A stretch of DNA of 64,000 nucleotides from Mauremys mutica (GCF_020497125.1 NC_059074.1:194728915-194792914); one strand, 5' to 3'. Positions 1-11,716 are shown, counted from the stretch's first letter. Notes: a model not told the origin generated them from the sequence alone. Made by a program: numbers and translations.

Positions 1-253
1 AGGTTTCAGAGTAATAATCCTGATTATCACTACAAAAGTTTTTTTTCTCCTGCTGATAATAGCCCACCTTAACTGATTACTCTCATTATACTTAGTATGG
101 CAACACCCATTTTTTCATGGTGTGTGTGTGTCCTCCTACTGTATTTTCCACTGCTTGCATCCGATGAAGTGGGCTTTAGCCAACGAAAGCTTATGCTCAA
201 ATAAATTTGTTAGTCTCTAAGGTGCCACAAATACGCCTTGTTCTTTTTTCTTG
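1..253 (+). repeat. Reptile interspersed repeat, hammerhead-like module, copy A
   Basis: The segment aligns by eye with 46200-46478: both share the CACTACAAAAG start, the GGCAACRCCCAT segment and the end GTTAGTCTCTAAGGTGCCAC. The central module at 161-198 has CCGATGA, a stem GTGGGC/GCCAAC, GAAA and a small AGC-TTAT-GCT hairpin followed by C. I know this family as an abundant interspersed repeat of turtles and crocodilians. A Penelope-like or SINE origin is inference. It lies in SLC1A4 intron 4. Confidence 0.7.
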
Positions 254-260
254 AACGGTT

Positions 261-1276
261 GTGGTTCTTCTCTACAGCAGTTTCAGCACCTAGAGTACCA
301 TGTTATTGGCTAAGCATTGTTTGATTGGGCTTGGCAGAATGATATTCCCCACAGACAGTTTAACAGTTTGGGTCTCTTGCATAAGATGTAACCTCCAGCC
401 ATTCAGTATACAGTACATAATGAATGGCAGGCATGACATTTGGGGCTCTGGTTTGGATTTCACTTAAACTGGTGTAAATCAAGTTACTCTTCCAGCAGAG
501 TGATTTTAGAAACATGCTTTGAAACTGCAGACCTTTTCAGAGATCTTTGTTGAGTATGAGTTGCTCACTGTGAAGAGTCATAACCAACCTATCCACGTGG
601 ACCTTGAGTCTTTCAGATAGCAAATCTGATCTAAAATTAACAACACCTCTTACCCCACCAATAATTACACCTTAGATTATTAAACCGGGAAGAGTGTTTA
701 AAATTCCACTTTCCTCTTTCCACTGTTTCTTTACTTCTATTTTTCTCTCAGCTTAGACAATGAAAAACAAATCAATGGATTCACTTTTACTTTCCTTTAT
801 AGTCTTAATGTAGCACTGGTCAAGCTGCAACTACCACATGGGCATATTTACTTTTAAAAAACTGAAATAAAAAAAACCAACAGATTTCCACAGGATTAAA
901 ATATATATAATCTTGGAAACATTTATGATTGACCTTAGCTTTTGTAAAACGTTGGGACAAATGAGTTCCAGCTCTCTTTTACTGTAATTGTACTTATGGT
1001 TTTTCATTTCTATACTTTGGATAGTTAGTCCTCCTCATACTTTAGCAGGGATCTAAAACTCTCATGGCAAATGTCACACAGAAATGTAGGCATGGACTCC
1101 AGAGAAGTGGGTGAAAGGGAGGTCCTGCTAATTACAACTCTGCAGAGGAGATAAAATAAACTATCATCAGAGGTTCAGCCTCCTAGAAAATATATAGGCA
1201 TCCAGCAGATGAGGGAGCAGTGCTATGGAGGGCTCTCTGGGAGATCAGGAATGTTAATGAGATGTTGATTTGTAGG
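261..1276. other. SLC1A4 intron 4 sequence, nothing recognised
   Basis: AT-rich non-coding DNA with no long reading frame, no RNA gene and no repeat I can name with confidence. SLC1A4 exon 5 (which should begin with the residues following Trp264) was looked for on the minus strand and not seen, so the intron continues beyond the window. Confidence 0.5.
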
Positions 1277-1399
1277 TAGGGTTGCCAACCCTCCAGGATT
1301 GTCCTGGAATCTCCAGGAAGTAAAGATTAATCTTTAACTAACAATTATGTAATGTGATGAAACCTCCAGGAATATGTCCAACTAAAATTGGCAATCTTA
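1277..1399. mobile_element. Mariner-like MITE, TAGGGTTGCCAAC family, copy 1
   Basis: A short element bounded by TAGGGTTGCCAAC on the left and the inverse-complementary GGCAATCTTA on the right, with TA at both ends as expected for Tc1/mariner targets. The body has CTCCAGGATTGTCCTGGA, and a second copy with the same ends is at 55711-55887. It has no coding capacity. Confidence 0.6.
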
Positions 1400-1489
1400 T
1401 CTGTATGTTGAAAGTATTGGCTCCCACATTCCCTTCCCACCCAGGAACATGAAAGAAGTCTTTCCTATATGAATTGAGACCTAAGATCT

Positions 1490-1562
1490 AAGGTGAAATC
1501 CTGGCTCCACTAAAGTCAATGACAAAACTCCTGTTGACTTGATTAGGGTCAAGATTTTCACC
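1490..1562. repeat. Short fold-back module (GTGAAATCCTGGC), copy 1
   Basis: A near-palindrome: GGTGAAATCCTGGCTCCAC at the left is inverse-complementary, with mismatches, to the right end AGGGTCAAGATTTTCACC, around an AAAACTCC spacer. A related copy is at 45772-45840. These are short hairpin-forming interspersed modules of unknown origin. Confidence 0.5.
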
Positions 1563-1580
1563 TATTTTGTCACTTTAATG

Positions 1581-2314
1581 CAGTGGTTCCCAAACTTCAA
1601 CAACCTGTGAACCCTTTCACTAAAATATCAAGTCTTGTGAACCCCCTCCTAAAAATGAATATTTCTAGGGATTTTCTCCTTTATCTGAGTGTAAATTATA
1701 AAAGCAGTGATCTGGGAAATATAAATTTTGTTATGACATGCATATTACACACTATTATTATTTATCATTACAGTATTTTTATTACATTATGAAAATGGCA
1801 ACACTCTTCCAATATCTCACTTTCGTAGTTTGTATCTCTTTGAATAAGCCTGTTATAAGACAAGGCTCCTATGTTTTATCAAGGAGTATCAGACGTGAAA
1901 CAGCATGAAGGTATTTAAGAAGCCAACTCAAAGAGTTCCTCCTACACAAGCATTCAGGTCTTGAGCAGTCCAGGCAAACAAGGCACATTACAACAAAGCT
2001 GAAACTTGTTCTTCATAATAATTTTAAAAAACAACACTAGCTGCCTATTTAATTTAAAAAACAGCAAAAAATATCCACCTCCCTTTCCATTTCTTATAAG
2101 GACTCTTGAAGTTTAAATCTCCTCAGTGTGATAGATATGCTTGCTTTCATCTGCTTAGCTCTTGGAAGTCCAGGGGCTCCGGGCTACTGGCCCCATGCTG
2201 CCCACGGTCCCTAGGGCCAGCTCTGTCCACCATTATAGAATTTTTTTCCCAAGAATCCCCTGTAACATTTCACGAACCCCCAAGTGTTCATGAACCCCAG
2301 TTTGGGAACCACTG
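1581..2314. mobile_element. hAT-type non-autonomous element with 8-bp TSD
   Basis: Terminal inverted repeats CAGTGGTTCCCAAACT (left) and AGTTTGGGAACCACTG (right) are flanked by CTTTAATG and CTCTAATG, seven of eight matching, which is the hAT target-site signature. The body (about 730 bp) has no intact transposase. Internal GTGAACCC motifs repeat near both ends. It sits in SLC1A4 intron 4. Confidence 0.85.
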
Positions 2315-3037
2315 CTCTAATGGGAACTGAACTACTCTTGTTATATGAAGGGATTGAGGTTTTCAGTTGTGTTTTGTCAGTTCTGCATTCTGTAACCAAC
2401 CACTTCTTCAGCAGCAGACATTCCTTGGAACCCAAATAAAGTTGTGTTAAACATCTTTTTTCTGCGTGTATTGCTACAGCTTAGTTTGTATTCAGGGCCT
2501 GAGTTTCAAATAATCATAAGATAAAGGAATGAACTAAAATATGTGATCACAGCTGTGCACCTAGTTTGCACATGCAATTATTTCAAGTGTGCATGTAAAC
2601 TGAAGTTTTGCATGTACAAATTCCCAACTTGCCTGTGCAGTCACAGTAACGTCACATAAAATTAGGCATGTAATTGTGTGCTCACCCAGGTCTCTGATGC
2701 TTAGAAAAAATAGGGCTTGATTTTCGAAGTAATCGAAATCGAGTCCTGAAGCTGATTCCTAGAGGACTGTCTGTCATTCTCAAGAGACAGCCTATGGTGC
2801 GAGCGACCTTCTGCATACTGCTCATGTGCAAAGAAAGAGGCTGCATTCTTTCTTTTCAAGAGGCAACACTGATAAACATGGAAGAAAATATAGTTGGCAA
2901 AACAGCCATCAAGTACCAGACTCATTGCACTGATGCCAGGCCACTCACTCTTTACGCTGGTGATGGATGTGACATCAAAAACCCAGCTAGGTAAGTAAAG
3001 TCAGACATTCCTAAACCAGGAAGCACTGCTGTCATGG

Positions 3038-3239
3038 TACACCTCTACCTCGATATAATGCCGTCCTTGGAGCCAAAAAATCTTACCCCGTTATAGGTGA
3101 AACCGCATTATATCGAACTTGCTTTGATCCACTGGAGTGCGCAGCCCTGCCTCTCCCCCCCACCCCCCGAGCACTGCTTTACCACGTTATATCTGAATTC
3201 GTGTTATATCGGGTCGCGTTATATCAGGGTAGAGGTGTA
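3038..3239. mobile_element. Mariner/Tigger-like MITE, TACACCTCTACC family, copy 1
   Basis: The ends TACACCTCTACCTCGATATAA and TTATATCAGGGTAGAGGTGTA are inverse complements and include the TA target duplication. The interior repeats ATATAACG/CGTTATAT motifs. A second copy in the opposite orientation is at 48612-48803. It lies in SLC1A4 intron 4 and begins only about 22 bp past the exon 4 splice donor. Confidence 0.8.
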
Positions 3240-3260
3240 ACATATTTACAACCACACTTA

Positions 3261-3458
<198 letters not shown>

Positions 3459-4639
3459 TTAGGCATCATACTGATGTGGAATTGAATAAAAATGAACCTC
3501 TTGTTATTTTGCTCTCTGATAAATCTGAAATCAGCATGGCAGAACCTCCCAAGGAATGGAAAGGGACATTATGCAAAGCAACCCAACAACACTGCAGAGG
3601 AAGTAAAAGGGAATGTGCTTCTGTTTCCGTTTTCATGGGAACTAGTTAAGGTCGGATGCTGCAGTCCTTGTGCTTACAAACTTTCCCATTGAGTCCAGTA
3701 GTAGTTATGCTGGCATCAGGGCAGAAGGACTGGTACAGGTCAAAATGGTGACAAATCACTCATGGTCAGGACAGAACTGGGGCACTAGTTAAAGGTTAGA
3801 AAGTCTCTTCTCCATGACCCTGAGAGGGAGCATGGAGTGTAAGATATTTCAAGTATTGAAGCTACTCGTATATTTTTGTAAAGCAGGTATTAGCCATAGC
3901 TAATTACCCATCTCTACTGATAATACATGGCATTATTTTGTGGGAGGAACCAAAACCCATTCACGCGTATTCCACCTCCTAGAATAACTCAGTTATGCAA
4001 ACAGACTCCTGCAGTCTAGACCCATGGTTTGCTATTGGTTAGCTATGGATACATTCTACAGGTGGTATTTAGAAAAAAGGTGGGAAATTGTGAAAAATTC
4101 TTAATCCATCTTTCTCTGTCAGCACCATCAGACTTAGGTGGTGCAGATGAAAAGATGCTTCATGTTCTCAGAAATAGTTTGGCTAATTGGTGCAAGTAAG
4201 AGGATAACAAAACTGATCTTGCTTTTCATATAAATGAGCTCACAATGTGCTGACAAGCGCTCTCTGCCAGTCCTTTTGAACTCATTTCCCTAGAAGAACT
4301 GTGGACTTGTTTGTCATAATAACAAAATAGGATCTGACTGAGTGCTCTCATGACTTAATAAAAATATAATCGTTTTGACAAACCATTTTTTCCCATTGGC
4401 AACACATGCTTCTTAATATCCCAGGTTGTTTTATTAGCTCATCTCAGCACAATAAAAGATTAGATCAGTGACTTACAGAAGGCTTAAACTTCTGGCTAGT
4501 TGAAGTAGACATCTGCTCAACACCAGAAAGATAAATATATTCCCAGATAAAAGTTAAAAATGTAGAATAAATGTAGACAAAAATTCAGAACACTCATGCA
4601 CTTCAAATAAAACCAGCAATTTTAAGAGAGAGACTCCTT

Positions 4640-4995
4640 GTTTGAAAAGTGGCGGAGGTTGGGTGCAAGGGTGTCTCGATGCACAGGGGTTGGGCCAACC
4701 GGGGGAGCAGCTCCCTGTACAGTGACCCTTCCCCCACATGCGCACTCAACTCCCCACCCACCAGGAGCCCCCCACACCCAGAACCCCACCCCACTGAGCC
4801 CCAACTAGCTGCACACTGAGCCCCCCACCAAGCCCCACCGCCCACTGAGCCATAACCACCTTCACCTGGACTCCCCTGCAAAGTCCCATTCCCTCTGCAC
4901 CCAGAATCCTGCACCAAGCCTCTGTGCATCCAGATTCCCCCCTGCACCCAGACCCCCAACCGAGCTGCCCGCACCCAGATTGCACCACACAGAAC
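4640..4995. repeat. C-rich degenerate tandem tract
   Basis: The plus strand is strongly C-rich with many irregular repeats of CACCCAGA, CCCCACTGAGCC and CTGCACCCAGA. Minus-strand reading frames across it (for example 168 residues) are low-complexity Gly/Trp-rich products of base composition and are not called as genes. I know similar C-rich tracts from the interior of turtle MITEs. It abuts the fold-back element at 5007-5262. Confidence 0.5.
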
Positions 4996-5006
4996 ACTGG
5001 TACTCT

Positions 5007-5262
5007 TGAGGGAATGCTGCACCAAAAAATTTAAAAAAATTAAATTCTGCAAAGTTCTGCATATTTTAATTGTCAAAATAACACTGAAAAACAGTAACAA
5101 TATAATCACACCATTTTCAATCCTTTTGGTAATTTATTTCAAAATACTTGTCAGCAAATAGTTGAAAACTGTGATTATATTGTGTTATTTTGACAAATAA
5201 AATAGGCAGAATTTAAAAATATTGTGCACAGAATTTTTAATTTTTTGGTGTAGATTCCCTCA
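5007..5262. mobile_element. AT-rich fold-back MITE
   Basis: TGAGGGAATGCTGCACCAAA at the left and TTTGGTGTAGATTCCCTCA at the right are inverse complements. Arms of about 80 bp (about 5007-5086 and 5182-5262) continue through GTCAAAATAACAC and GTGTTATTTTGAC. No coding capacity. The superfamily is uncertain because I cannot define a clean TSD. Confidence 0.6.
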
Positions 5263-5359
5263 GACGTAGGTGATGCACAGGTCAGAAAGAACCCAACTTG
5301 AATCTCAGATTCCAGGCTGTTTGCTTGCAGGCAGCAAGGAAAAAGAGTGTCAGTAGAAA

Positions 5360-5650
5360 TGCTAAAAAAATTTCCAACTGAACATTTTTGCCATCAGAAA
5401 ATTCCCTTTTGTTGAAATTGAAACTTTTCATGGTAAAGTGTTCATTTTGATGAATTTTCATTTTGCAAAAAAATTGAAAAAAAATCATTTTAATAAGGTC
5501 AAAATGACCTTATCAGAACATTTTGATTATTCACTTTGAAATGACTTTTTGTTTTGAAATCTGATGATATAAAAATGTTAAACATTAAAATCAGAACAAA
5601 ATGTTTCATTTTTGAAATTTTCATTTTGCAGGAAATTTTGATGTTTTCTC
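5360..5650. repeat. AAATTT/CATTTTG-rich interspersed repeat
   Basis: The tract is built from variations on CATTTTG, GAAATTTTCA and AAAATGTT. Similar sequence appears at 18248-18614, 43150-43330, 57130-57335 and 61260-61640, so it is an interspersed family rather than simple AT-rich DNA. In the 18248 copy the ends ACTAGAGCTAG and CAGCTCTAGT are inverted. No coding capacity seen. Confidence 0.45.
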
Positions 5651-5659
5651 ACCTCTGCA

Positions 5660-6392
5660 TAAAAGGATTTATTTAAGTATATTTACTTATGTATGCTTAT
5701 TTACATAAACAGTGGAGTTACTCCTAATTTACACTGGTTCAAATGAGAGAAGAATTTTCATTACTAGTGCACCAGGCCAAACTTTGCCAGGAGTTGACAC
5801 CCCAGTGAGCTGCATGGACTCAGGCCCACTGTACTTATCTGACTGGGATTCAGCTGCCCAGCATGCTTTGGGATGCACTTGGAAACCATGTTTCTTTTTC
5901 TTTTTCTCAGAAGATTTGAATGTGACTTTTGGCAGCTTAAAAGGTGGAATTCTTTTCTGTTCTCTTCTCTTTTAACTTTTACACCTTGCAGGGCTCTTGT
6001 TTGATGGAACTCGGTGTTTCCTGGAACACTATCAAGTATTTTCCAAACACTGGAATTATGCCAGGGTGGAGCCTCTTTAATTTCGCTGGGAGTGGTCCTA
6101 GCGCCTCTAGCAAAGGGTGGTCAGACAAAAGGAAACAAAGCACCATTCAGCAGTTAAATTTCAACTCTGCTATCATGTTACTTATGGATGGATGATAGTT
6201 ACATTTGGACAGGGGCTTTTTTTTTTTTTTAACAATACATAGCGTCAGGATCGAGATGGGCTCCAGACTAGATCTGAAGGTGGTAGGTGCCTTACAGAAG
6301 TATTCTTCATCAAGATATAAAGTATTCAATTTAACATGGGGCAATGTTTTTCCTCCTTCTCCTTTTTGTGCGACCAATGTTAATTACAGTAC
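5660..6392. other. Intron 3 sequence with a short conserved module
   Basis: The only recurring element I see is AGTGGAGTTACTCCTAATTT at 5711, also present in near form at about 10150, 28876 and 34915. A T-run lies at about 6216-6230. No coding potential. Confidence 0.35.
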
Positions 6393-6466
6393 AGGCCTGA
6401 TCCAAAGCCCACTGAAATCACTGGAAAGCCTCTCACTGATTTGAATGGCTACTGGATCAGGCCCTG
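6393..6466. repeat. Short fold-back module (GGCCTGATCCA)
   Basis: GGCCTGATCCAAAGCCCACT at the left is matched by the inverse complement at the right end, TACTGGATCAGGCC, with partial pairing between. It is a short imperfect hairpin module of the same kind as 1490-1562. Confidence 0.45.
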
Positions 6467-7338
6467 TAGTATCGGTGGATTATGCTAGAGGGGAGTTATA
6501 TTTCTGCTCAGCTATGTTCATTTTATTATCTCATGTTCCCACTCAACTCCACCCCATCTATCTGTTTTGTACTGCTGTTCCACCCTCTCTGTCACTTTCC
6601 ACCTTTATTACTTGTCTACACATTGCCTACCATAGTGGTGCCCTGGACTGAGATTCACAGATGCTACTGTGATAGAGTTAATACTAATCATGTTTTAATT
6701 GTTATATTTCTTACCTACACCATATTGCACATGTACATCTTTTTTTATGTTAACTACATACTGAAATTGCATAGCCTATATCTCAGCAGACCCTTTCTGG
6801 GATATAGATTTCATTCAGTGTGCTAAAAAATAAACAAGCAGTAGGATCTTCAGATAGTTTTGAGGAACAGAACAATGATCAATAATGTTTCTGCTAAACG
6901 CCTAAATTAAGGCAACAAGATGTGTGTCCTGTATATCACCAGGGAACAAAGCTCTCATGAAAGCAATTTTTGTGTTCTGTCCATAAGGCTGCTTTGTTGG
7001 GCAGTGTCTCAGGGGTGATGTACTCTAATGTTAGAAAAGAAAAGGTTTTTCAGTGTCAGGCAGTTTTAGAGACTGGAATTAAGAGGATCTTCTTCAAAGA
7101 GTTTATCAGTGGGCGTTTTTTATTTCCCCATCTTTTTCAAGGTGTAGTGAAATACTTTAAATACTCATCTTACTCAGTGGGAGCAAACTCCTGGAGTAAG
7201 GTGCTAGGACTCCTTAATGACAACTGGCAAGGGGATTACAAGGATAATCCTGATCCTGGTAAGTACATTCTGGTTTACCAAAGAACGTCATGTGAGGTCT
7301 CAAATGAAAGCCAGGATCACATTGGTCATTGATATTGT

Positions 7339-8168
7339 TGTGAAATGTTCGTACAGATATCACGTAAGGAGTTATGTATATATATTGAAACCTGTTCTTA
7401 GATTCTGTATCACAACAGAGACGGCGAAACAGGCTCTCTGCCAAACAAAAGATGTCTATTCACCTGTCTCTGTTGAGATGTTAATTAAGCATTGTACGTG
7501 AACACAACGGTTGCCCATTTACACAGAAGCTATCAAAGCGAGGTAAAGCCCACAGGGCAGCAGCACATAGGAAAACAAGCCAAGGGGGTTCTGCTGTCTC
7601 TGAAACATACACAAACTTTGGGGATATAAGCAGAAGGCAAAGAAGACATCTCCGGATCCTGCACCTAGGAAATAAATGGGCAGCACCTTTACAGTCATGG
7701 AAACGGGATGAAACCTTGGGTGAAATGATGCACAGGACTTTGGGTGAGATAAGCTTCTTTAGGCAAGACAACTTGTAAGTCTAGTCTAGTCTCTAGGAAG
7801 CGTGTTATAGTTTTGTTTTATATATAACCTTTTGTTTCCAGTTTCCTTACTCACTATCACTTGACTCTTGACTCTTTTATAATAAACTTATTGTTATTTT
7901 CTCTATAAATATACCTCAGTGCTGTGATCTTATGCAACATGCTGATCTTGCGTTGGATCGTAAAAGCTGGTGTGTAGACACCAGAACTGGTATTTCTTTG
8001 AGTGTTCAGCGGATAAGGGGTTGAACACTTCAAAGGGACGCGAGGACTGGAGTGCATCTACTGATAATCTGCATGGCAAAGTAAGGGCTGGCATAGCTCG
8101 GAGGAGTGCTTGGGTGGCTACTAGGCCTGTGGAGACTCTCGGTCCTGGGTACTCTGAGAACCATCACA
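7339..8168 (+). mobile_element. Solo LTR (endogenous retroelement), family 1
   Basis: A region of about 830 bp starting TGTGAAATG and ending CCATCACA has LTR organisation: a TATA-like GGATATAAGC near 7620, a polyadenylation signal AATAAA at 7881 followed by a T-rich stretch, and a GC-richer 3' part. The same start and end recur at 21221-22317. No internal gag/pol region is attached, so it is a solo LTR. The TSD is not clean, so the ends may be off by a few bases. Confidence 0.6.
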
Positions 8169-8396
8169 ATGAGTACCTGCAACTTCCACTGCAGTCAATG
8201 GGGGGAAGGGTTTGATCTCTCAGGGGTCAGCATTGCTCAGGATTTGACCCAATGGGAAGAAAGTGACTTCTGGAGGCATCAAGACTGGGAGGGGCCCGAC
8301 AACAAAACGGGGATGAGGGAAGCAGTTGACAAGCTTGTAGCTGCCATGCACAGATCCTGCTGTGGAGGAAGCACTCTTCTCCTTGCCTCCAAGAAC

Positions 8397-8519
8397 TAGG
8401 GTGACCAGACAGCAAATGTGAAAAATCGGGATGGGGGTGGGGGGTAATAGGAGCCTATATAAGAAAAAGACCCCAAAATCAGGACTGTCCCTATAAAATT
8501 GGGACATCTGGCCACCCTA
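8397..8519. mobile_element. Mariner-like MITE, GGGTGACCAGA family, copy 1
   Basis: The ends TAGGGTGACCAGACAGCAAA and GACATCTGGCCACCCTA are inverse complements over the first dozen bases, with TA at both borders. Internal CCTATATAAG and TCCCTATAAAATTGGGAC segments match copies at 26251-26373 and 28305-28407. Non-autonomous, no reading frame. Confidence 0.75.
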
Positions 8520-9584
8520 CCAAGAACTGAGAATTCCAAATGCCAGCAGGTTGCAGACCCAAGGGGCCAGCCAGGATGAGAACCAGCAGAAGAGGGCAAG
8601 CGACAGTTGCTGCTCTGCTGGAGCACATTCGAATCATGGATCCAGCCATGGAAGAAATGCAGTGGGGATTCCCAGTCTCGTTATCCTGGTGGGTTGAAAA
8701 ATAGGCTGGCCAGTGCACCTTCAAGCCAGTCTAGGTTGTGGGTAAAGGCTGCTGCCACAGCTATCAGCAAGGGGAGAAGGAGGTGCTGAAAACCTGAGGG
8801 AGAGGCAGGCCGTGGCTCTGTATCTGCAGCACTAACAGGATCCAGCTCCTATCTCCTCTCCTCCACTGCCTTCCCCAGTCCCTATTGCTAGCAGGGAGCA
8901 AGAGCAAGCGTGGGCAACCCCCCTGTACCAGCGGCTATGAAGTAGGCTGGAGGTGCTGCTGCTAGTGGAGCTGCGAGAGCCTAGACTTGAACTGGAAATG
9001 CATGCAGGGGCCTGTTAAACTCCAAATTCAGGATAACATTAACTGATTAAAATAAATCAGTGTGATAAACATCCCATCTTCCCCCACCCAACAGAATGGG
9101 CTGAAAGTGCTGTTATGCTTGGGAAAGTGACCATGAAAAATAGTATCCTGGAATCTTGTGTTGGTCTCTAAATAACTTCCAGGTCAAATATACTAAGTTT
9201 ACAAGACTAACAACAGGCATGTTTGAAAATCTCACCCTATGGGCAAGATTCCCCTGAGTGGGGAGCAGAGGTAGGCCAATGCTGACCACTTCTGGAAATG
9301 ACACCCAAAGTCTCCATAGGCCATATTTTGAAAATAAGGACAGCTGCCATCTCCAACACCTGCAAATCAGATGTAGTTTTCTGACTACTTGCAGATATGC
9401 CTCTGTTCTGCTTTAATTTGTCATGTTCATCCCCTTGAACCAACTGTTTCTGCCTTAAATCAGCGACTAAATAAAATAAAGATGCAATGAACCTGTAACT
9501 AGAAACAATCTCAACCAACCTACTGGTTTAAAGAATGCAAGGAGGAAAAGAGTCATGTCTGAGCTTCTCTTATATTGTTTATAT

Positions 9585-9775
9585 CCTCCAGCGAGTAGGG
9601 CACTAACCTCGGACTCTGGAGCTGTGATTTCAATTCCCTTCTCCTCCACAGACTACCTGTGTGACCCTGGGCAAGTCACTTGGCTTCTCTGTGCCTCAGC
9701 TCCCCAGCTATAAAATGGGAGTAATAACACTTCCCTACCTCTCAGGGATGTTGTGAGGTAAAGACATTAATGACT
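9585..9775 (+). repeat. MIR SINE
   Basis: The segment contains the MIR core and tail landmarks TGTGACCCTGGGCAAGTCAC, CTCTGTGCCTCAG, TATAAAATGGGAGTAATAA and GGATGTTGTGAGG, in the order known from the MIR family. Sequence upstream (TCTGGAGCTGTGATTTCAAT) fits the MIR core. MIR is an ancient tRNA-derived SINE present in amniotes. It lies in SLC1A4 intron 3 on the strand opposite to the gene. Confidence 0.85.
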
Positions 9776-9816
9776 GAAACATACAGATACTACAGTAACA
9801 CGTGCCAGAAAAGTAC

Positions 9817-9838
9817 GATAGATAGATAGATAGATAGA
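9817..9838. repeat. GATA tetranucleotide microsatellite
   Basis: Five to six GATA units followed by GCGAGAGACAGA. In transcript orientation it starts about 23 nt into SLC1A4 intron 3, just past the exon 3 donor. Confidence 0.9.
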
Positions 9839-9861
9839 GCGAGAGACAGAAACTGCCTTAC

Positions 9862-9924
9862 CTTCTCAAACGTAACATTTCCAACAGAGATGTTTCTTAC
9901 TATTATCTTATAATCCGTTGCATA
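9862..9924 (-). CDS. SLC1A4: SLC1A4 (ASCT1) exon 3
   Basis: A 63-nt, 21-codon exon encoding YATDYKIIVRNISVGNVTFE plus Lys, residues about 188-208. It corresponds to the variable extracellular loop of ASCT1. Two N-glycosylation sequons are visible, NIS at about 198 and NVT at about 203, matching the pair of sites expected in this loop. The minus-strand acceptor reads TATTCACAG/TATGC and the donor GAGAAG/GTAAGG. Both boundaries are phase 0, which agrees with exon 2 ending on a complete codon and exon 4 starting on one. The frame is too short for an ordinary ORF search. The identification rests on the conserved YATDYK start, GNVT near the end, and the splice sites. Confidence 0.94.
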
Positions 9925-10484
9925 CTGTGAATACAAAAGACAGCATGTTTTCTGTCCATTAGATTATCACTGTGACCCTATCTGTGTTAGTACAACATTT
10001 CATCACTGTAAGGTTACCAGTATGATTTCACCAGATTGTTGTGATCTGGGCCCAAGCTCTAGATCAGGATAAAAAAGGATCTCTACAAACTAACTAAACG
10101 TGCATAGAGGGAGGGGACACTAGTGAGAATCAGAAATAATTCTACTGGTAATGGATAAATGGAGTTATTCCTAATTTACACCAGTGCAATAGAGATCAGA
10201 ATCAGGCCCACTAACCCAACTTGACTTTGGCTCTTCTTGCATAAGAAAAGGGAGCAATTAGGTATAAAATTTCCTCCCTGTGTGGAGATACCAGAGCACA
10301 ATCTTCTACTGCACAGCTTTAAAGTGACAGTGCTCCTTTAAGTTGTCCAATAGCTGTAACCTCCCCCACTAAAGTACATTGTCTATAAATATCTATTTCT
10401 TAAATACCAAACAGTTTTAAATTCAAAGTCATGACTTACATTTTCAAAACTGATGCGTATTTTGGGATTGGCATGTATTTTTGG

Positions 10485-10609
10485 TATTCAGTGTTGTAGC
10501 TGTGTTGGTCCCAAGATAGTAGAGAGACAAGGTGGGTGAGGTAATAGCTTTTATTGGACCAACTTCTGTTGGTGAGAGAGACGAGCTTTTGAGCCTTGTC
10601 TCTCAAATA
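10485..10609. mobile_element. Retroposon-like repeat (TTTTATTGGACCAACTTCTG), copy 1
   Basis: The repeat carries GTAGCTGTGTTGGTCCCAAG, TTTTATTGGACCAACTTCTG and GTTGGTGAGAGAGACGAGC. It is flanked by a 9-bp direct duplication TATTTTTGG (10476-10484 and 10610-10618). A longer copy is at 52783-52978. TSDs that are not 2 or 8 bp suggest retroposition rather than cut-and-paste. I know the family from turtle genomes but cannot assign a name. Confidence 0.75.
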
Positions 10610-11595
10610 TATTTTTGGCAGCTTTTCAGACAAATGTACTGATTTCAATTAGTATTCTTTGAAAAACAGACAGCAAATGGCCCAGAGAATTAAGGTAGAT
10701 GAAGTCATTATCTGAAAAGCTCTCGCTGGCTGAAATTCACCCTGATGCAGAGGACAAGCACAAGGCCTATGCAACACCTACATCCTATTTTGGGGGCTTA
10801 AGTGGAATGTATATGGTGCTTATATTGGCCACCTATACAAATATAAGTGTCACCCTTAAAACTGACCTGAAAGTTAGATTGGGATATCAAGAATATAAAT
10901 TAACACACACAAAAACAAGGGCATAAATGTACTTTGACACCCAAACTAAACACATCCCAGGAGCAAAGCTCTTGATTTTTATTTTTTAAAATAGGGAAAC
11001 AAAGAATTTGAATAATTGTGAATTGTGTCAATGACAGTGTAAAGAAATGCAGAATCTCCCCACTTAAACCTTATTACAGAACACCACTACACTGTATTTC
11101 CCACTTTTATTTCATATGGGATTTTGACCTGTGCTATTTTATGGTTTTATATGAAACCCGATTTTGGAGTTTGATCTTGCTTTGAGGAAAAGAGCACAAT
11201 GGAGCTAACAATGGTTATTTTCCAGCTTGGCTATCTCAGAGAATTACTCTGTCTTATAGCAATACAGTATCTTCAGCAGTTAAGTATCTTTTACATACAT
11301 CTAAAATTAGAAATGGGCCCAAACCAACACCTTCTTCAAACTTTACAGCTCAGGCTCATCTAGTTTAAATAAGTTCATACGTTCTGGTGCCAGCTAGTGT
11401 ATGACTACCACACTTAGCTCATAGCACTGTACGTCAGATGAGAAATGAGACTGAACTGGGGACAAGTGATGTAATGAAAAATATTAGGCAGCAAAAGGAA
11501 AAGCCAGGCACCTAACTCATACTGGCTTTCAAAGGGCGCTAGGTGCCAAGTTACTACAGGTGCTTTTGAAAATGTGGTGAATTACTGTAGTGGGA

Positions 11596-11620
11596 TTTTT
11601 GTTTTGTTTTGTTTTGTTTT
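11596..11620. repeat. TTTTG pentanucleotide tract beside exon 2
   Basis: T5 followed by four GTTTT units on the plus strand. In the SLC1A4 transcript this reads as (AAAAC)n, about 97 nt downstream of the exon 2 donor, and is complementary to the polypyrimidine tract at 11764-11782. Confidence 0.9.
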
Positions 11621-11716
11621 ACAATCTACCACATCTCCAGTCATTTATGAGAAGCCAGCATTCCTTTGGCCTGCCTGCTCAGTGCAACTCATTTCTGAAA
11701 GCTACATGGGCCTTAC

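Larger units (their letters stand above)
9925..11716 (-). other. SLC1A4: SLC1A4 intron 2
   Basis: A 1.8-kb intron with a GTAAGG donor (11716-11711) and CACAG acceptor. It contains the retroposon-like repeat at 10485-10609 and a TTTTG-repeat tract close to the donor end. The remaining sequence (9940-10475, 10620-11590) shows no coding potential and only a short AGTTATTCCTAATTTACACC module near 10153. Confidence 0.9.

Noticed and set aside
4603..5109. 168-residue minus-strand frame
   Set aside because: Gly/Trp/Ser-rich translation of a C-rich degenerate tandem next to a fold-back MITE.
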